From NCBI GenBank assembly GCA_015066045.1, contig SVPD01000007.1, forward strand, positions 1 to 64,000: a stretch of 64,000 nucleotides of DNA, read 5' to 3'. The stretch comes from Oscillospiraceae bacterium (GTDB lineage: Bacteria > Bacillota > Clostridia > Oscillospirales > Acutalibacteraceae). The position numbers were made by a program, and so were the translations under genes. Every line of letters starts with the position of its first letter. Position 1 is the first letter of the stretch. This document shows, in pieces, positions 28,322-36,812 of the stretch. Under the pieces are notes generated by a model. That model saw nothing but the letters and a program-made list of their open reading frames with translations. It was not told the origin of the DNA and ran no database searches.

Positions 28322-30157
28322 ATGCAAAAATCAAAGAAAAGCATAGCAAAAATAATTCTCGCATTTATGATTGTTTTTGCTCTTGCTATCCCCATGACTG
28401 CCACAGTTTTCGCTACAGAGGATGCCGTGGCTATCTCTGCTGAGGGCGATGAGGCAGCCGTGCTCACCGTCGGTGCGGCAGAAGAAACTGCTTTTTCCGT
28501 CGATGTGGACGGTGAGGTAACAGAGTACGACCTTACAGACGGAGAGTCTGCAGCAGCTTATGTGGATGCCTACGCAGACAACCTCACAAACGATGCAGGC
28601 TTTAAGGCTCACATCGAAACTGCTCTGGCCAAGGTAAGAGAGAGCATCGGCTCCTATGCTACCGTAGCCGCTCTCGTAGCACCCATCATCGCTATCGTTC
28701 TGGCTCTTATCACCAAGGAGGTTTATTCCTCTCTTATCATCGGTATCGTAGTGGGCGGCTTCATTTATGCAGGCGGCAATTTCGAAACCGCTATCAATCA
28801 CGTTCTCTTTGACGGCTTCGTAGCCTCTCTTTCCGATTCCTATAATATGGGTATCATTATCTTCCTCGTTCTTCTCGGTGCTCTCGTTTCCATGATGAAC
28901 AAGGCAGGCGGTTCAGCAGCATTCGGCCGCTGGGCTTCCAAGCACATTAAGTCAAGAGTGGGCGCTCAGCTGGCTACCGTTCTTCTCGGCTGTCTTATTT
29001 TCATCGATGACTATTTCAACTGTCTCACCGTAGGCTCAGTTATGAGACCTGTGGCTGACGAGCAGAAGATTTCACGTGCCAAGCTTTCCTACATCATCGA
29101 TGCTACCGCAGCTCCCATATGCATCATCGCTCCCATTTCCTCCTGGGCGGCCGCAGTAGCAGGCTTCGCCAGAGGTGCAGGCGCAGAAAGCGGTATGAGC
29201 CTTTTCGTTCAGGCTATTCCCTATAACTTCTACGCTATTTTCACCATTATTATGATGGTTGTTCTCGCTGCAACTAAATTTGATTACGGTCCGATGAAGC
29301 TTCACGAGAGAAACGCTATGGAAAAGGGTGACCTTTTCACCAGCGGTGAAAAAGTAGAAGGCAATGCAGTCGAAATCAACCCCAAGGGCAAGGTTATCGA
29401 CCTTATTCTTCCTGTAGTAGTTCTCATCATCTGCTGCGTTATCGGTATGATTTATTCGGGCGGCTTCTTTGAGGGAACAGGCTTCGTCGAGGCCTTCTCT
29501 AACTCGGATGCTTCCGTAGGTCTCGTTATCGGCTCAGCCGTGGCTATCGTGTTTGCAGTAGCTTACCTTCTTATCAGAAGAGTTATTTCCTTTAAGGATG
29601 CTATGGCCTCTCTTCCCGAGGGCTTCAAGGCTATGGTTCCCGCTATCCTTATCCTTACCTGTGCATGGACTCTTAAGGCTATGACAGACAGCCTCGGTGC
29701 CAAGATTTACATTTCTCAGCTCGTAGAAGGCAGCGCAGGCGCATTCCAGTCACTTCTTCCCGCTATCATCTTCATCATCGCCGTAGGTCTTTCCTTCGCT
29801 ACGGGTACATCATGGGGTACCTTCGGTATTCTCATTCCCATCGTTCTCAGCGTATTCGAGGCCGGCAATCCTCTTATGATAGTTTCTATCTCTGCCTGTA
29901 TGGCAGGTGCCGTTTGCGGTGACCACTGCTCACCCATCTCCGATACCACCATTATGGCCTCCGCCGGCGGTCAGTGTGACCACCTCAACCACGTTTCCAC
30001 TCAGCTTCCCTATGCGCTTACGGTAGCAGGTGTATCCTTCGTTACCTACATTATCGCAGGCTTCGTACCTCAGTGGTACATAGCTCTTCCCGTAGGTGCC
30101 GTGCTGATGGTTGCTACTCTCTTCGTTATTAAAAAGGTGACGGCTAAAAAGGCATAA
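28322..30157 (+). CDS. NhaC-family transporter under lysine riboswitch control, with signal peptide
   Basis: The 611-residue protein has a large NhaC-type core of about 12 membrane segments (about residues 100-610; e.g. IDDYFNCLTVGSVMRPVAD, GTSWGTFGILIP, CGDHCSPISDTT). The family holds Na+/H+ antiporters, and lysine-riboswitch-linked members are proposed lysine transporters (LysW in older regulon studies), so lysine uptake is the best inference. Unusually the N-terminus is a typical signal peptide (about 1-33) followed by about 65 mostly acidic residues before the core. The ATG at 28322 follows AAAAGGAG by 9 nt. Confidence 0.88.
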   Translation: MQKSKKSIAKIILAFMIVFALAIPMTATVFATEDAVAISAEGDEAAVLTVGAAEETAFSVDVDGEVTEYDLTDGESAAAYVDAYADNLTNDAGFKAHIETALAKVRESIGSYATVAALVAPIIAIVLALITKEVYSSLIIGIVVGGFIYAGGNFETAINHVLFDGFVASLSDSYNMGIIIFLVLLGALVSMMNKAGGSAAFGRWASKHIKSRVGAQLATVLLGCLIFIDDYFNCLTVGSVMRPVADEQKISRAKLSYIIDATAAPICIIAPISSWAAAVAGFARGAGAESGMSLFVQAIPYNFYAIFTIIMMVVLAATKFDYGPMKLHERNAMEKGDLFTSGEKVEGNAVEINPKGKVIDLILPVVVLIICCVIGMIYSGGFFEGTGFVEAFSNSDASVGLVIGSAVAIVFAVAYLLIRRVISFKDAMASLPEGFKAMVPAILILTCAWTLKAMTDSLGAKIYISQLVEGSAGAFQSLLPAIIFIIAVGLSFATGTSWGTFGILIPIVLSVFEAGNPLMIVSISACMAGAVCGDHCSPISDTTIMASAGGQCDHLNHVSTQLPYALTVAGVSFVTYIIAGFVPQWYIALPVGAVLMVATLFVIKKVTAKKA

Positions 30158-30214
30158 ATACTGCCCAAAAATGGCGCTGCACTAAGCGAAGACCAAAAAG
30201 CAAAAACAAAACGA

Positions 30215-30253
30215 AAAACAGATGTGTTTGACCTTGAACACATCTGTTTTAAT
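30215..30253 (+). terminator. terminator of the NhaC-family gene
   Basis: Perfect 14-bp stem (30215-30228 with 30237-30250) around an 8-nt loop; the right arm ends in TTTT. Confidence 0.85.
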
Positions 30254-30315
30254 TATTATAAGGAATAATACGGTGCGGTATATGATATATTTGCTTTTGC
30301 AGTCCTTTTTCGGAC

Positions 30316-30346
30316 AAAAAACAGAACTGCCCGAGGGCAGTTCTGC
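30316..30346 (-). terminator. terminator of the 39-residue peptide gene
   Basis: Perfect 11-bp stem CAGAACTGCCC (30322-30332) and GGGCAGTTCTG (30335-30345), followed on the minus strand by TTTTTTGTCC. It lies 20 bp after the stop codon of the small gene. Confidence 0.9.
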
Positions 30347-30365
30347 TGATTAAGTAAAAACAAGA

Positions 30366-30485
30366 TTAACCTTCTGCGTTTTCTTCTTCTTTAGCGAACA
30401 TGTCTGTAAGCTTTGCGAAGAAAGCCTTAAGAGCTTCGAAAACCTGTAAAATTGTGTCAAGAACGTTCTGGAATGCTTCGGGCAT
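30366..30485 (-). CDS. small amphipathic peptide gene (39 residues), unknown
   Basis: The product begins MPEAFQNVLDTILQVFEALK and ends with an acidic tail (AKEEENAEG). Phe, Leu, Val and Ile recur every 3-4 residues from 5 to 30, with Glu, Asp, Lys and Gln on the other face, so one amphipathic helix is predicted; there is no signal peptide. Although short, it has all parts of a gene: a TTGACA-17-TATCAT promoter, a perfect AAGGAGGTGT site 5-6 nt before the ATG, and a strong terminator. A membrane-active peptide, a small regulator or a bacteriocin-like peptide are all possible; none can be chosen from sequence. Confidence 0.75.
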   Translation of the reverse strand: MPEAFQNVLDTILQVFEALKAFFAKLTDMFAKEEENAEG

Positions 30486-30517
30486 TTGTTACACCTCCTT
30501 ATATTCTGTGTATAATT

Positions 30518-30546
30518 ATGATAACAAAATTAATATGCTTTGTCAA
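30518..30546 (-). promoter_or_regulatory. near-consensus promoter of the 39-residue peptide gene
   Basis: On the minus strand TTGACA (30546-30541), 17-bp spacer, TATCAT (30523-30518). The expected 5' untranslated part is about 25 nt and contains the ribosome binding site. Confidence 0.85.
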
Positions 30547-30692
30547 TCAAGAAAATACAAAGTTAAAAAAAGTTAATAATTAGAAATAAAATACGACAAA
30601 ATAACCCTTTAAATTTAAATAATTAACAAAGCCTTAATTTCATTTTTTCAATTTATACAAAAATAGGGGGCTTATTTGGGTATATAATACAA

Positions 30693-30721
30693 TTGACAGT
30701 TTCTTCTAAATATAGTATAAT
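30693..30721 (+). promoter_or_regulatory. full-consensus promoter of the aminotransferase operon
   Basis: TTGACA (30693-30698), 17-bp spacer, TATAAT (30716-30721): a perfect sigma-70/SigA match. A small GTGAG/CTCAC hairpin follows in the leader near 30736-30750. Confidence 0.9.
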
Positions 30722-30782
30722 ATTAGGGAAACAAAGTGAGCAGCGGCTCACCCAAAACAATTTATACATAGGAGATGTTAAG

Positions 30783-32264
30783 ATGGACACAAGATTTGCA
30801 ATTTCTAACTACCCTGATGCAAAAGCCGTTTGTGAAAAACTCGACAAGCTTATTGCTCAGCCTATCCACTCAATCAAGCCCGACGTTCTGAAGGCTTATG
30901 AAGAGAACTACTTCGAAGCAAAATGCCAGAAGTCAAAGGCTATGATTTCCGAAGCCAGAGAAATCATCCCCGGCGGCGTTCAGCATAACCTTGCCTTCAA
31001 CTATCCGTTCCCCCTCGTTTTCACAAAGGCTGACGGTGCAAAGCTTTACGATATCGACGGTAACGAATACTATGACTTCCTTCAGGCGGGCGGCCCCACA
31101 GTTTTAGGCTCCAACCCGAAGATTGTCCGTGACCAGGTTATCGACCTTCTTAATACCTGCGGTCCCTCCACAGGTCTTTTCCATGAGTTTGAATACAAGC
31201 TTGCAAAGAAAATCGCAGACTCTATGCCCACAGTAGATATGTTCCGTATGCTCGGTTCAGGTACTGAGGCCTGTATGGTAGCCTGCCGTGTTGCAAGACT
31301 TGCTACAAAGAAAAAGTACATCCTTAAAATGGGCGGCGCATACCACGGCTGGTCCGATCAGCTCGGCTATGGTATCCGTGTTCCCGGCTCTAAGTTCACT
31401 CAGGCAAGCGGTGTTCCCATCCGTCTTATGAGAGATACACAGGAATTCTTCCCCGGTGACCTCAATGACCTGGAAAGAAAGCTTCGCAGAAATCAGCTTT
31501 GCGGCGGTACTGCAGCAGTATTCATTGAGCCTATCGGTCCCGAAAGCGGTACACGTCCTCTCGATAAGGATTTCAACAAGGGCGTTGAAAGACTTTGCCG
31601 TAAGTACGGCGCACTTCTTATCTTTGATGAGGTTGTTACAGGCTTCCGTATCGGTATGTCCGGTGCTCAGGGCTACTACGGTGTAGAGCCCGACCTCACC
31701 ATCTTCGGTAAGGTTATCGCCGGCGGTTATCCCGGTGCAGGCGGTATCGGCGGTAAGAAGCAGTATATGCAGTATATGGGTGCAGGTCTTGATGCCAGCG
31801 GTATGAAGATCAAAAAGGCATTCTGCGGCGGTACTATGGCTGCTACTCCTCTTTCCTGCGTAGCCGGTTACTACACTCTTGAAGAAATCGACAAGCAGAA
31901 CGCTTGCCAGAAGGCCGGCCTTATGGGTGACAGAATCACTGCAGGTCTCAACCAGATTATCGACAAATACAATCTTCCCTTCGTAGCATTCAACCAGGGC
32001 TCTGTATGTCACCTCGAAACCGTAGGTACCATGCACTTCTCCATCGACTGGTCCAAGCCTTGGGGCATTCCCACCGTACTCAAAGAGACAAGTGCACGTA
32101 AGACTGCAATGACTCATATGGGTGCTGCCTACATGGCTGAAGGTCTCGTAACCCTCGCCGGCTCCAGACTTTACACATCAGCTGCATACACAGAGGAAAT
32201 GATTGACGATGCACTCGTACGTTTCGACAAGGTGCTTTCAAACATCGCTTGTGTAGGCGAATAA
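30783..32264 (+). CDS. class III PLP aminotransferase (glutamate-1-semialdehyde aminomutase-like)
   Basis: The 493-residue enzyme is of fold type I with the GSGTEACMVACRVAR cofactor-binding segment, the FDEVVTGFR motif and the PLP lysine in FGKVIAGGYPGAGG. It resembles HemL and related omega-aminotransferases but has ~60 extra N-terminal residues and no heme genes around, so a HemL role is unlikely. The ATG at 30783 follows AGGAGATG; an upstream in-frame start at 30693 lies in the promoter. The next gene is an aldolase, which suggests that both act on one carbon source containing an amino group. Confidence 0.85.
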   Translation: MDTRFAISNYPDAKAVCEKLDKLIAQPIHSIKPDVLKAYEENYFEAKCQKSKAMISEAREIIPGGVQHNLAFNYPFPLVFTKADGAKLYDIDGNEYYDFLQAGGPTVLGSNPKIVRDQVIDLLNTCGPSTGLFHEFEYKLAKKIADSMPTVDMFRMLGSGTEACMVACRVARLATKKKYILKMGGAYHGWSDQLGYGIRVPGSKFTQASGVPIRLMRDTQEFFPGDLNDLERKLRRNQLCGGTAAVFIEPIGPESGTRPLDKDFNKGVERLCRKYGALLIFDEVVTGFRIGMSGAQGYYGVEPDLTIFGKVIAGGYPGAGGIGGKKQYMQYMGAGLDASGMKIKKAFCGGTMAATPLSCVAGYYTLEEIDKQNACQKAGLMGDRITAGLNQIIDKYNLPFVAFNQGSVCHLETVGTMHFSIDWSKPWGIPTVLKETSARKTAMTHMGAAYMAEGLVTLAGSRLYTSAAYTEEMIDDALVRFDKVLSNIACVGE

Positions 32265-32278
32265 TCAGAACTGATTTA

Positions 32279-32303
32279 GGGCAGGCCTTTGCCTGCCCTG
32301 TTT
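32279..32303 (+). terminator. hairpin between aminotransferase and aldolase
   Basis: Perfect 8-bp stem GGGCAGGC (32279-32286) and GCCTGCCC (32291-32298) with CTTT loop and only a short T tract. Probably a weak terminator or an mRNA processing/stability hairpin that lowers expression of the second gene. Confidence 0.55.
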
Positions 32304-32336
32304 AACCTTTATCCAAAGAAAAAAAGAGGTGCTAAA

Positions 32337-33560
32337 ATGGACATCTTAAAAGCAAAAGAAATAGTTGTCGAGGCGGGTAAGCAGCTCGTTTCCACAGGCC
32401 TTATCGCCCGTACATGGGGTAATGTAAGCTGCCGTATCGATGACAAGCAGTTCGTTATCACTCCCAGCGGCAAGGCATACGAAAGCCTTACTCCCGATGA
32501 TATCGTGCTCGTTCAGATGGAGGACCTTTCCTATGAGGGCGACATCAAGCCGTCAAGCGAAAAGGGTATTCACGCTCAGTGCTATCTCCACCGTCCTGAC
32601 ATTAATTTCGTAATCCACACACATCAGGCAAACGCTTCCGTAGTGTCTGCTCTCGGCTGCGACATAAATAACATCGAGGGCTACAGTAAGGAGCTTATCG
32701 GTGACAATATTCCCGTAGCCTCCTACGGCCTTCCCGGCACAGGCAAGCTTCGCAAGGGCGTAGTGGGTGCTCTCGAGCGCTCCAGCTCAAAGGCAGTTAT
32801 TATGAAGCATCACGGTGCGGTTTGTCTCGGTACAGACTATGACGATGCCTTCAAGGTAGCCAACGAGGTCGAAAAGGTATGTGCAGATTTCGTAGCTAAA
32901 AAATATGCCGATGTTACCGGCAAGGTTACAGAAGGCTTTAACGAGGTTTATAATTACATCGTAGAGACCAAGGCCAAGGCCGAGCTTCCCAAAGCAAAGC
33001 TCACCGCTTATGACAGTATCAGAGTGGACGATGCAGTTATCCTTTCCGACAAGGAAGGCAACACTGTTTCCGTAGTAGGTCTTTGCCCCTGCTGCGATGA
33101 GCTTATCTCCGGTGAAAAGTATCCCTCTGAGGCAGACCTTCATAAGGCTATCTATAACAGCCGTGAGGATATCGGTGCTATCATTCATTCGGAAAAGGAG
33201 GCTATCACTGCCGCATCCAAAATCGGTGCTACGGTAAAGCCCTTCCTTGACGACTTCGCACAGATAGTGGGCGTTACCGTAAGGTGTGCCGAGTTTGATG
33301 CAAACGACACTCTCAAATCCTCCAAAAAGGTCGCAAAGGCCTTAGGCGGCAAGAGCAGAAACGCCGTTCTTCTGAAAAATAACGGTGCAGTTTGCTGCGG
33401 TCCCAATAAGGACGAGGCAGGAGCTACCGAAATGGTTATGGAAAAGAACTGCAAAACCTACATCGCAAGTGAGCTCTTCGGCGGCACCAAGGCTATCGGC
33501 AAGCTCGACTCTGTTATAATGAATTTCGTTTACAGAGTTAAATATTCAAAACAGAAATAA
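32337..33560 (+). CDS. class II aldolase, tandem double-domain form
   Basis: The 407-residue protein has two copies of the class II aldolase/adducin domain, while the family is usually about 215 residues. Domain 1 (about 1-200) has the metal ligands in IHTHQAN and MKHHGAV and an acidic SSEKGIHA segment. Domain 2 (about 220-395) keeps the fold segments but reads IHSEKEA and LKNNGAV where the His residues should be, so it is probably inactive and structural. The ATG at 32337 follows AGAGGTG. The likely reaction is a retro-aldol or epimerase step on a hydroxy-acid or sugar phosphate; the substrate is unknown. Confidence 0.85.
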   Translation: MDILKAKEIVVEAGKQLVSTGLIARTWGNVSCRIDDKQFVITPSGKAYESLTPDDIVLVQMEDLSYEGDIKPSSEKGIHAQCYLHRPDINFVIHTHQANASVVSALGCDINNIEGYSKELIGDNIPVASYGLPGTGKLRKGVVGALERSSSKAVIMKHHGAVCLGTDYDDAFKVANEVEKVCADFVAKKYADVTGKVTEGFNEVYNYIVETKAKAELPKAKLTAYDSIRVDDAVILSDKEGNTVSVVGLCPCCDELISGEKYPSEADLHKAIYNSREDIGAIIHSEKEAITAASKIGATVKPFLDDFAQIVGVTVRCAEFDANDTLKSSKKVAKALGGKSRNAVLLKNNGAVCCGPNKDEAGATEMVMEKNCKTYIASELFGGTKAIGKLDSVIMNFVYRVKYSKQK

Positions 33561-33582
33561 GCAAAAAAGAGGGAGAAAAGAT

Positions 33583-34785
33583 ATGAAAAAGCTTTTATCT
33601 CTTCTTCTGACTTTGGTTATGACAATCGGCAGCGTTACTTTCACGAGTAGCGCTGTTCCCGATATTAAGCATAAGCTTCAGTTCAGAGAAGACGGAACGT
33701 TTAAAATTCTGCAGCTTTCGGACATACAGGATAACCTGTATCTGCAGCCTCTTACGAAAAATTTCATCATTGACCTTTTAGACAAGACTGAGCCCGACCT
33801 TGTAGTTCTCACCGGAGATAACATAGGACCTCACAAAGCTCTTACCAAATGGGGCAACAGGCGTCTGATAAACAATGTTATGGAAATCTTCGAGGAAAGA
33901 GGCGTAAAGGTAGCGGCAGTTTTCGGTAACCACGACGGTGAAAACAGAATGAGCAAGGATGAGCAGTTTGCCTTTTATCAGCAATACACCTGCTTTATAG
34001 GTACAGAGACCGAGGAGGAAAAGGCTCTTTCCGGCAGCGGTACATATAATCTTCCCATAATGTCATCCGAGGATGATAGCAGGACTGTCTTTAACCTCTG
34101 GATGTTTGACTCACAGGAATATAACGAGGAAAACGACCTCGGCGGCTACGGCTGTGTTCAGAAGGATCAGATAGAGTGGTATGTGAAAACAGAAAAGGCT
34201 CTCACGGATGAAAACGGCGGAAAGCCCGTTCCCTCTCTTGCCTTCCAGCATATTATAGTTCCCGAGGTTTACGAGGTGCTTACGGAAACAGGCACTGCGG
34301 AAAACTGGGAAATCGTCTCCACCACAGAGGATTACGCAGAAGGGTATTCTATGATAAAGAGCGATATTGTCTACACTCTTCCCGAAAAATACAGAGATGA
34401 GGATACCTTCCTCAGCGAAACCTGCTGCTCTCCCGAATACAGTAACGGACAGATTCAGGCTATGATAGAGAACGGAAATGTTCTCGGTATCGCTTCCGGT
34501 CACGACCATAAAAACAGCTTCGTTATTCCCTATGAGGGCGTGGATATTATCCAGACTCCCACGGTAGGCTTCGGCTCCTACGGTGACGAAAACCGAGGTG
34601 CGAGACTCATCACTCTCAGAGAGGATGACCTTTCAGATTATGAAACCGATGTAATTTTCTTCAGAGATTATTACACCACCGATGACAAGGCCTTCAATTA
34701 CCGTGTAATGGCCAATAATGATATGTACTCCTTTGGCGAAAGACTCGGAGCTATGTTCAAATGGTGGTTCTACAGTATATTTTAA
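33583..34785 (+). CDS. secreted calcineurin-like metallophosphoesterase
   Basis: The 400-residue protein has a signal peptide (about 1-24) and the metallophosphoesterase motifs: D47-x-Q49, GDN (78-80), GNHDGE (115-120) and GHDH near residue 306. The first motif is usually D-x-H; here it is DIQ. It ends with an aromatic amphipathic stretch (GAMFKWWFYSIF). It follows the aldolase gene by 22 nt with a GGGAG site and likely acts outside the cell on phosphate esters. Whether it shares a pathway with the two upstream genes is unclear. Confidence 0.85.
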   Translation: MKKLLSLLLTLVMTIGSVTFTSSAVPDIKHKLQFREDGTFKILQLSDIQDNLYLQPLTKNFIIDLLDKTEPDLVVLTGDNIGPHKALTKWGNRRLINNVMEIFEERGVKVAAVFGNHDGENRMSKDEQFAFYQQYTCFIGTETEEEKALSGSGTYNLPIMSSEDDSRTVFNLWMFDSQEYNEENDLGGYGCVQKDQIEWYVKTEKALTDENGGKPVPSLAFQHIIVPEVYEVLTETGTAENWEIVSTTEDYAEGYSMIKSDIVYTLPEKYRDEDTFLSETCCSPEYSNGQIQAMIENGNVLGIASGHDHKNSFVIPYEGVDIIQTPTVGFGSYGDENRGARLITLREDDLSDYETDVIFFRDYYTTDDKAFNYRVMANNDMYSFGERLGAMFKWWFYSIF

Positions 34786-34836
34786 TCAGCAGCAGACAGG
34801 CTGCGGAAGGAAATAAATCCGCCTTGTAAAAAATGA

Positions 34837-34881
34837 AAGCAGATGTGCTTTGAGATTACTCGGAGCATATCTGCTTTTTTT
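34837..34881 (+). terminator. terminator after the phosphoesterase gene
   Basis: A 13-bp stem (34837-34849 with 34864-34876, one mismatch) and five T after it. It ends the transcript that starts near 30728. Confidence 0.8.
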
Positions 34882-35060
34882 GTATATTATAATATCCGTG
34901 CTGATTTTCCGATGAAGAAAAGCCGTTAAATAACTAAATAATATATTTAGTTTACACTTTATTCATAATGGTTTGCTATAATCAATTATAATTGTCTAAT
35001 TATATGCATTTTTGCTTTTTATAAAACGGAAAGAATAATAATATCGGAGGTAAACTGACC
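34882..35060. other. AT-rich spacer before the ABC exporter genes
   Basis: A TATAAT-like -10 (near 34975) with only a poor -35 is visible, so the promoter of the exporter operon is probably here but not well defined. No gene seen. Confidence 0.5.
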
Positions 35061-36812
35061 TTGATACGACTGGTAAAATATCTGAAGCTGATTAAAAAGC
35101 CTGCTATAGCAGCGATGATTTTTGTGGTGCTTTCTCAGGTAAGCAACCTTTCTCTTCCTCTTCTTATGTCAGAGATAATAAATAAGGGTATCAAATACGG
35201 AGATATCCCGTACATAGTCAAGGTGGGAGCAATTATGATGTGCCTTTCCGCCTTCGGTGTGGGTGTCAATGTCCTTAATAGCTACTTCTCCAGCAAAACC
35301 TCTGCCGCTTACGGTATGATTCTCAGACGAGAGCTTTTCCTTAAGGTGGAGTCCCTTTCACAGACGGACATAGATGCAGTGGGCACTCCCTCTCTTATTA
35401 CCCGCTGCACAAACGACGTAAAGGTTATTCAGGACTTTATCCTTACGTGTCTCCGTATGATTATTTCCGTCCCCATAATGCTCGTCGGCGGTGTGGTTAT
35501 GGCCTTTATCCTGAATGCCAGACTTGCCACGGTAATATTCGCGGTCATACCCGTAATAGCAGTTATCGCAGTTATCGTTATCAAAACTGCTATACCCATT
35601 TTCAGAAAAAGGCAGAAGCTTATTGATAAGGTTAACAGCTTTATGCGTGAAAAGATAAACGGCATAAGAGTCATCAGAGCCTTCGGCAGAATGGAAGCCG
35701 AGGATGAAAAGTTTGACGGCACAAACAGAGAGCTTTCGGGGCTTACCCTTAAATTCCAGCGCTTTATGTCCGTTCTTATTCCCGTATGTATAGTTATCAT
35801 CATTATCGCTCTGGACCTGCTTATTATGATTGCCGCCAAAAATTACGACAGCCTTGACCATATTCTCGATGCTGCCAAGCTTTCTACGGCTATAGGTGAC
35901 CTTCAGGCCTTCGTTATTTATATGGTAATGATAATTTCATCTATGACCATGGTAGCAGCTATGTTCGTTATCGTACCCCGTGCGAGAATCTCCGCGAACA
36001 GAATTATCGAAATCTTAGACATAGTTCCTGTTATCACCGAGCCCGAAAAGGCAGAAAAGACCGATGAAAGCAAAAAAGGAACCGTAGAATTTCGCAATGT
36101 TTCCTTCGGTTATGCCGATGCAGAGGAAAAGGTGCTTTCAGACATTTCCTTTACCGCCGAGGCAGGCAAGGTTACTGCCATCATAGGCGGCACGGGAAGC
36201 GGCAAAAGCACTCTTGTCAATATGATACCGCGTTTTTACGACGCAACTGAGGGTGAGATACTTTTTGACGGTGCCGATGTGCGCAAGCTCAGTCAGGAGG
36301 ATCTTCGCTCCAGAATAGGCTTCATTCCTCAGAAGGCCTGTCTTTTCAGCGGAAGCATAGAGGAAAATCTCCGCTACGGTGACGAAAATGCCACGGAGGA
36401 AAGAATGAGGCTTGCTCTCGACATTTCTCAGAGCAGTGAGTTCGTGGATAAGCTGCCCGGAGGAATCAAAACCTTCGTAAGTCAGAACGGCACCAACCTT
36501 TCAGGCGGACAGAAGCAGCGTCTTTCTATCGCCAGAGCACTTACGAGAGATGCTGAGGTTTACATTTTCGACGATAGCTTTTCCGCACTTGACTTTTCTA
36601 CCGATGCCAGACTCCGCAGAGCCATAAAGGAAAATCTCACGGCTACGGTCATCATCGTGGCACAGAGAGTCGGTACCATTATCGATGCTGACCGCATCGT
36701 AGTTCTCGATCGAGGCAAAATATGCGGTATGGGAACCCATAAGGAGCTTATGAAGGACTGCGCCCTTTACCGTGAAATTTACGATTCACAGATAGAAAAG
36801 GAGGAAGAATAA
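35061..36812 (+). CDS. heterodimeric ABC exporter, subunit with degenerate ATP site
   Basis: The 583-residue half-transporter has six membrane segments (about 15-310) and a C-terminal ATPase. Walker A GGTGSGKST and signature LSGGQKQR are normal, but the Walker B end reads IFDDSF (Asp in place of the catalytic Glu) and the H-loop has Gln (VAQRVG). These changes mark the non-catalytic Walker A/B half of heterodimeric exporters such as LmrCD, BmrCD or TM287/288. It begins at TTG 35061 after GGAGG and overlaps the partner by one base. Export of drugs or lipids is the family role. Confidence 0.92.
   Translation: MIRLVKYLKLIKKPAIAAMIFVVLSQVSNLSLPLLMSEIINKGIKYGDIPYIVKVGAIMMCLSAFGVGVNVLNSYFSSKTSAAYGMILRRELFLKVESLSQTDIDAVGTPSLITRCTNDVKVIQDFILTCLRMIISVPIMLVGGVVMAFILNARLATVIFAVIPVIAVIAVIVIKTAIPIFRKRQKLIDKVNSFMREKINGIRVIRAFGRMEAEDEKFDGTNRELSGLTLKFQRFMSVLIPVCIVIIIIALDLLIMIAAKNYDSLDHILDAAKLSTAIGDLQAFVIYMVMIISSMTMVAAMFVIVPRARISANRIIEILDIVPVITEPEKAEKTDESKKGTVEFRNVSFGYADAEEKVLSDISFTAEAGKVTAIIGGTGSGKSTLVNMIPRFYDATEGEILFDGADVRKLSQEDLRSRIGFIPQKACLFSGSIEENLRYGDENATEERMRLALDISQSSEFVDKLPGGIKTFVSQNGTNLSGGQKQRLSIARALTRDAEVYIFDDSFSALDFSTDARLRRAIKENLTATVIIVAQRVGTIIDADRIVVLDRGKICGMGTHKELMKDCALYREIYDSQIEKEEE

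Noticed and set aside
31257..32117. Minus-strand frame opposite the aminotransferase
   Set aside because: Shadow of a gene with firm PLP motifs; no promoter or binding site.
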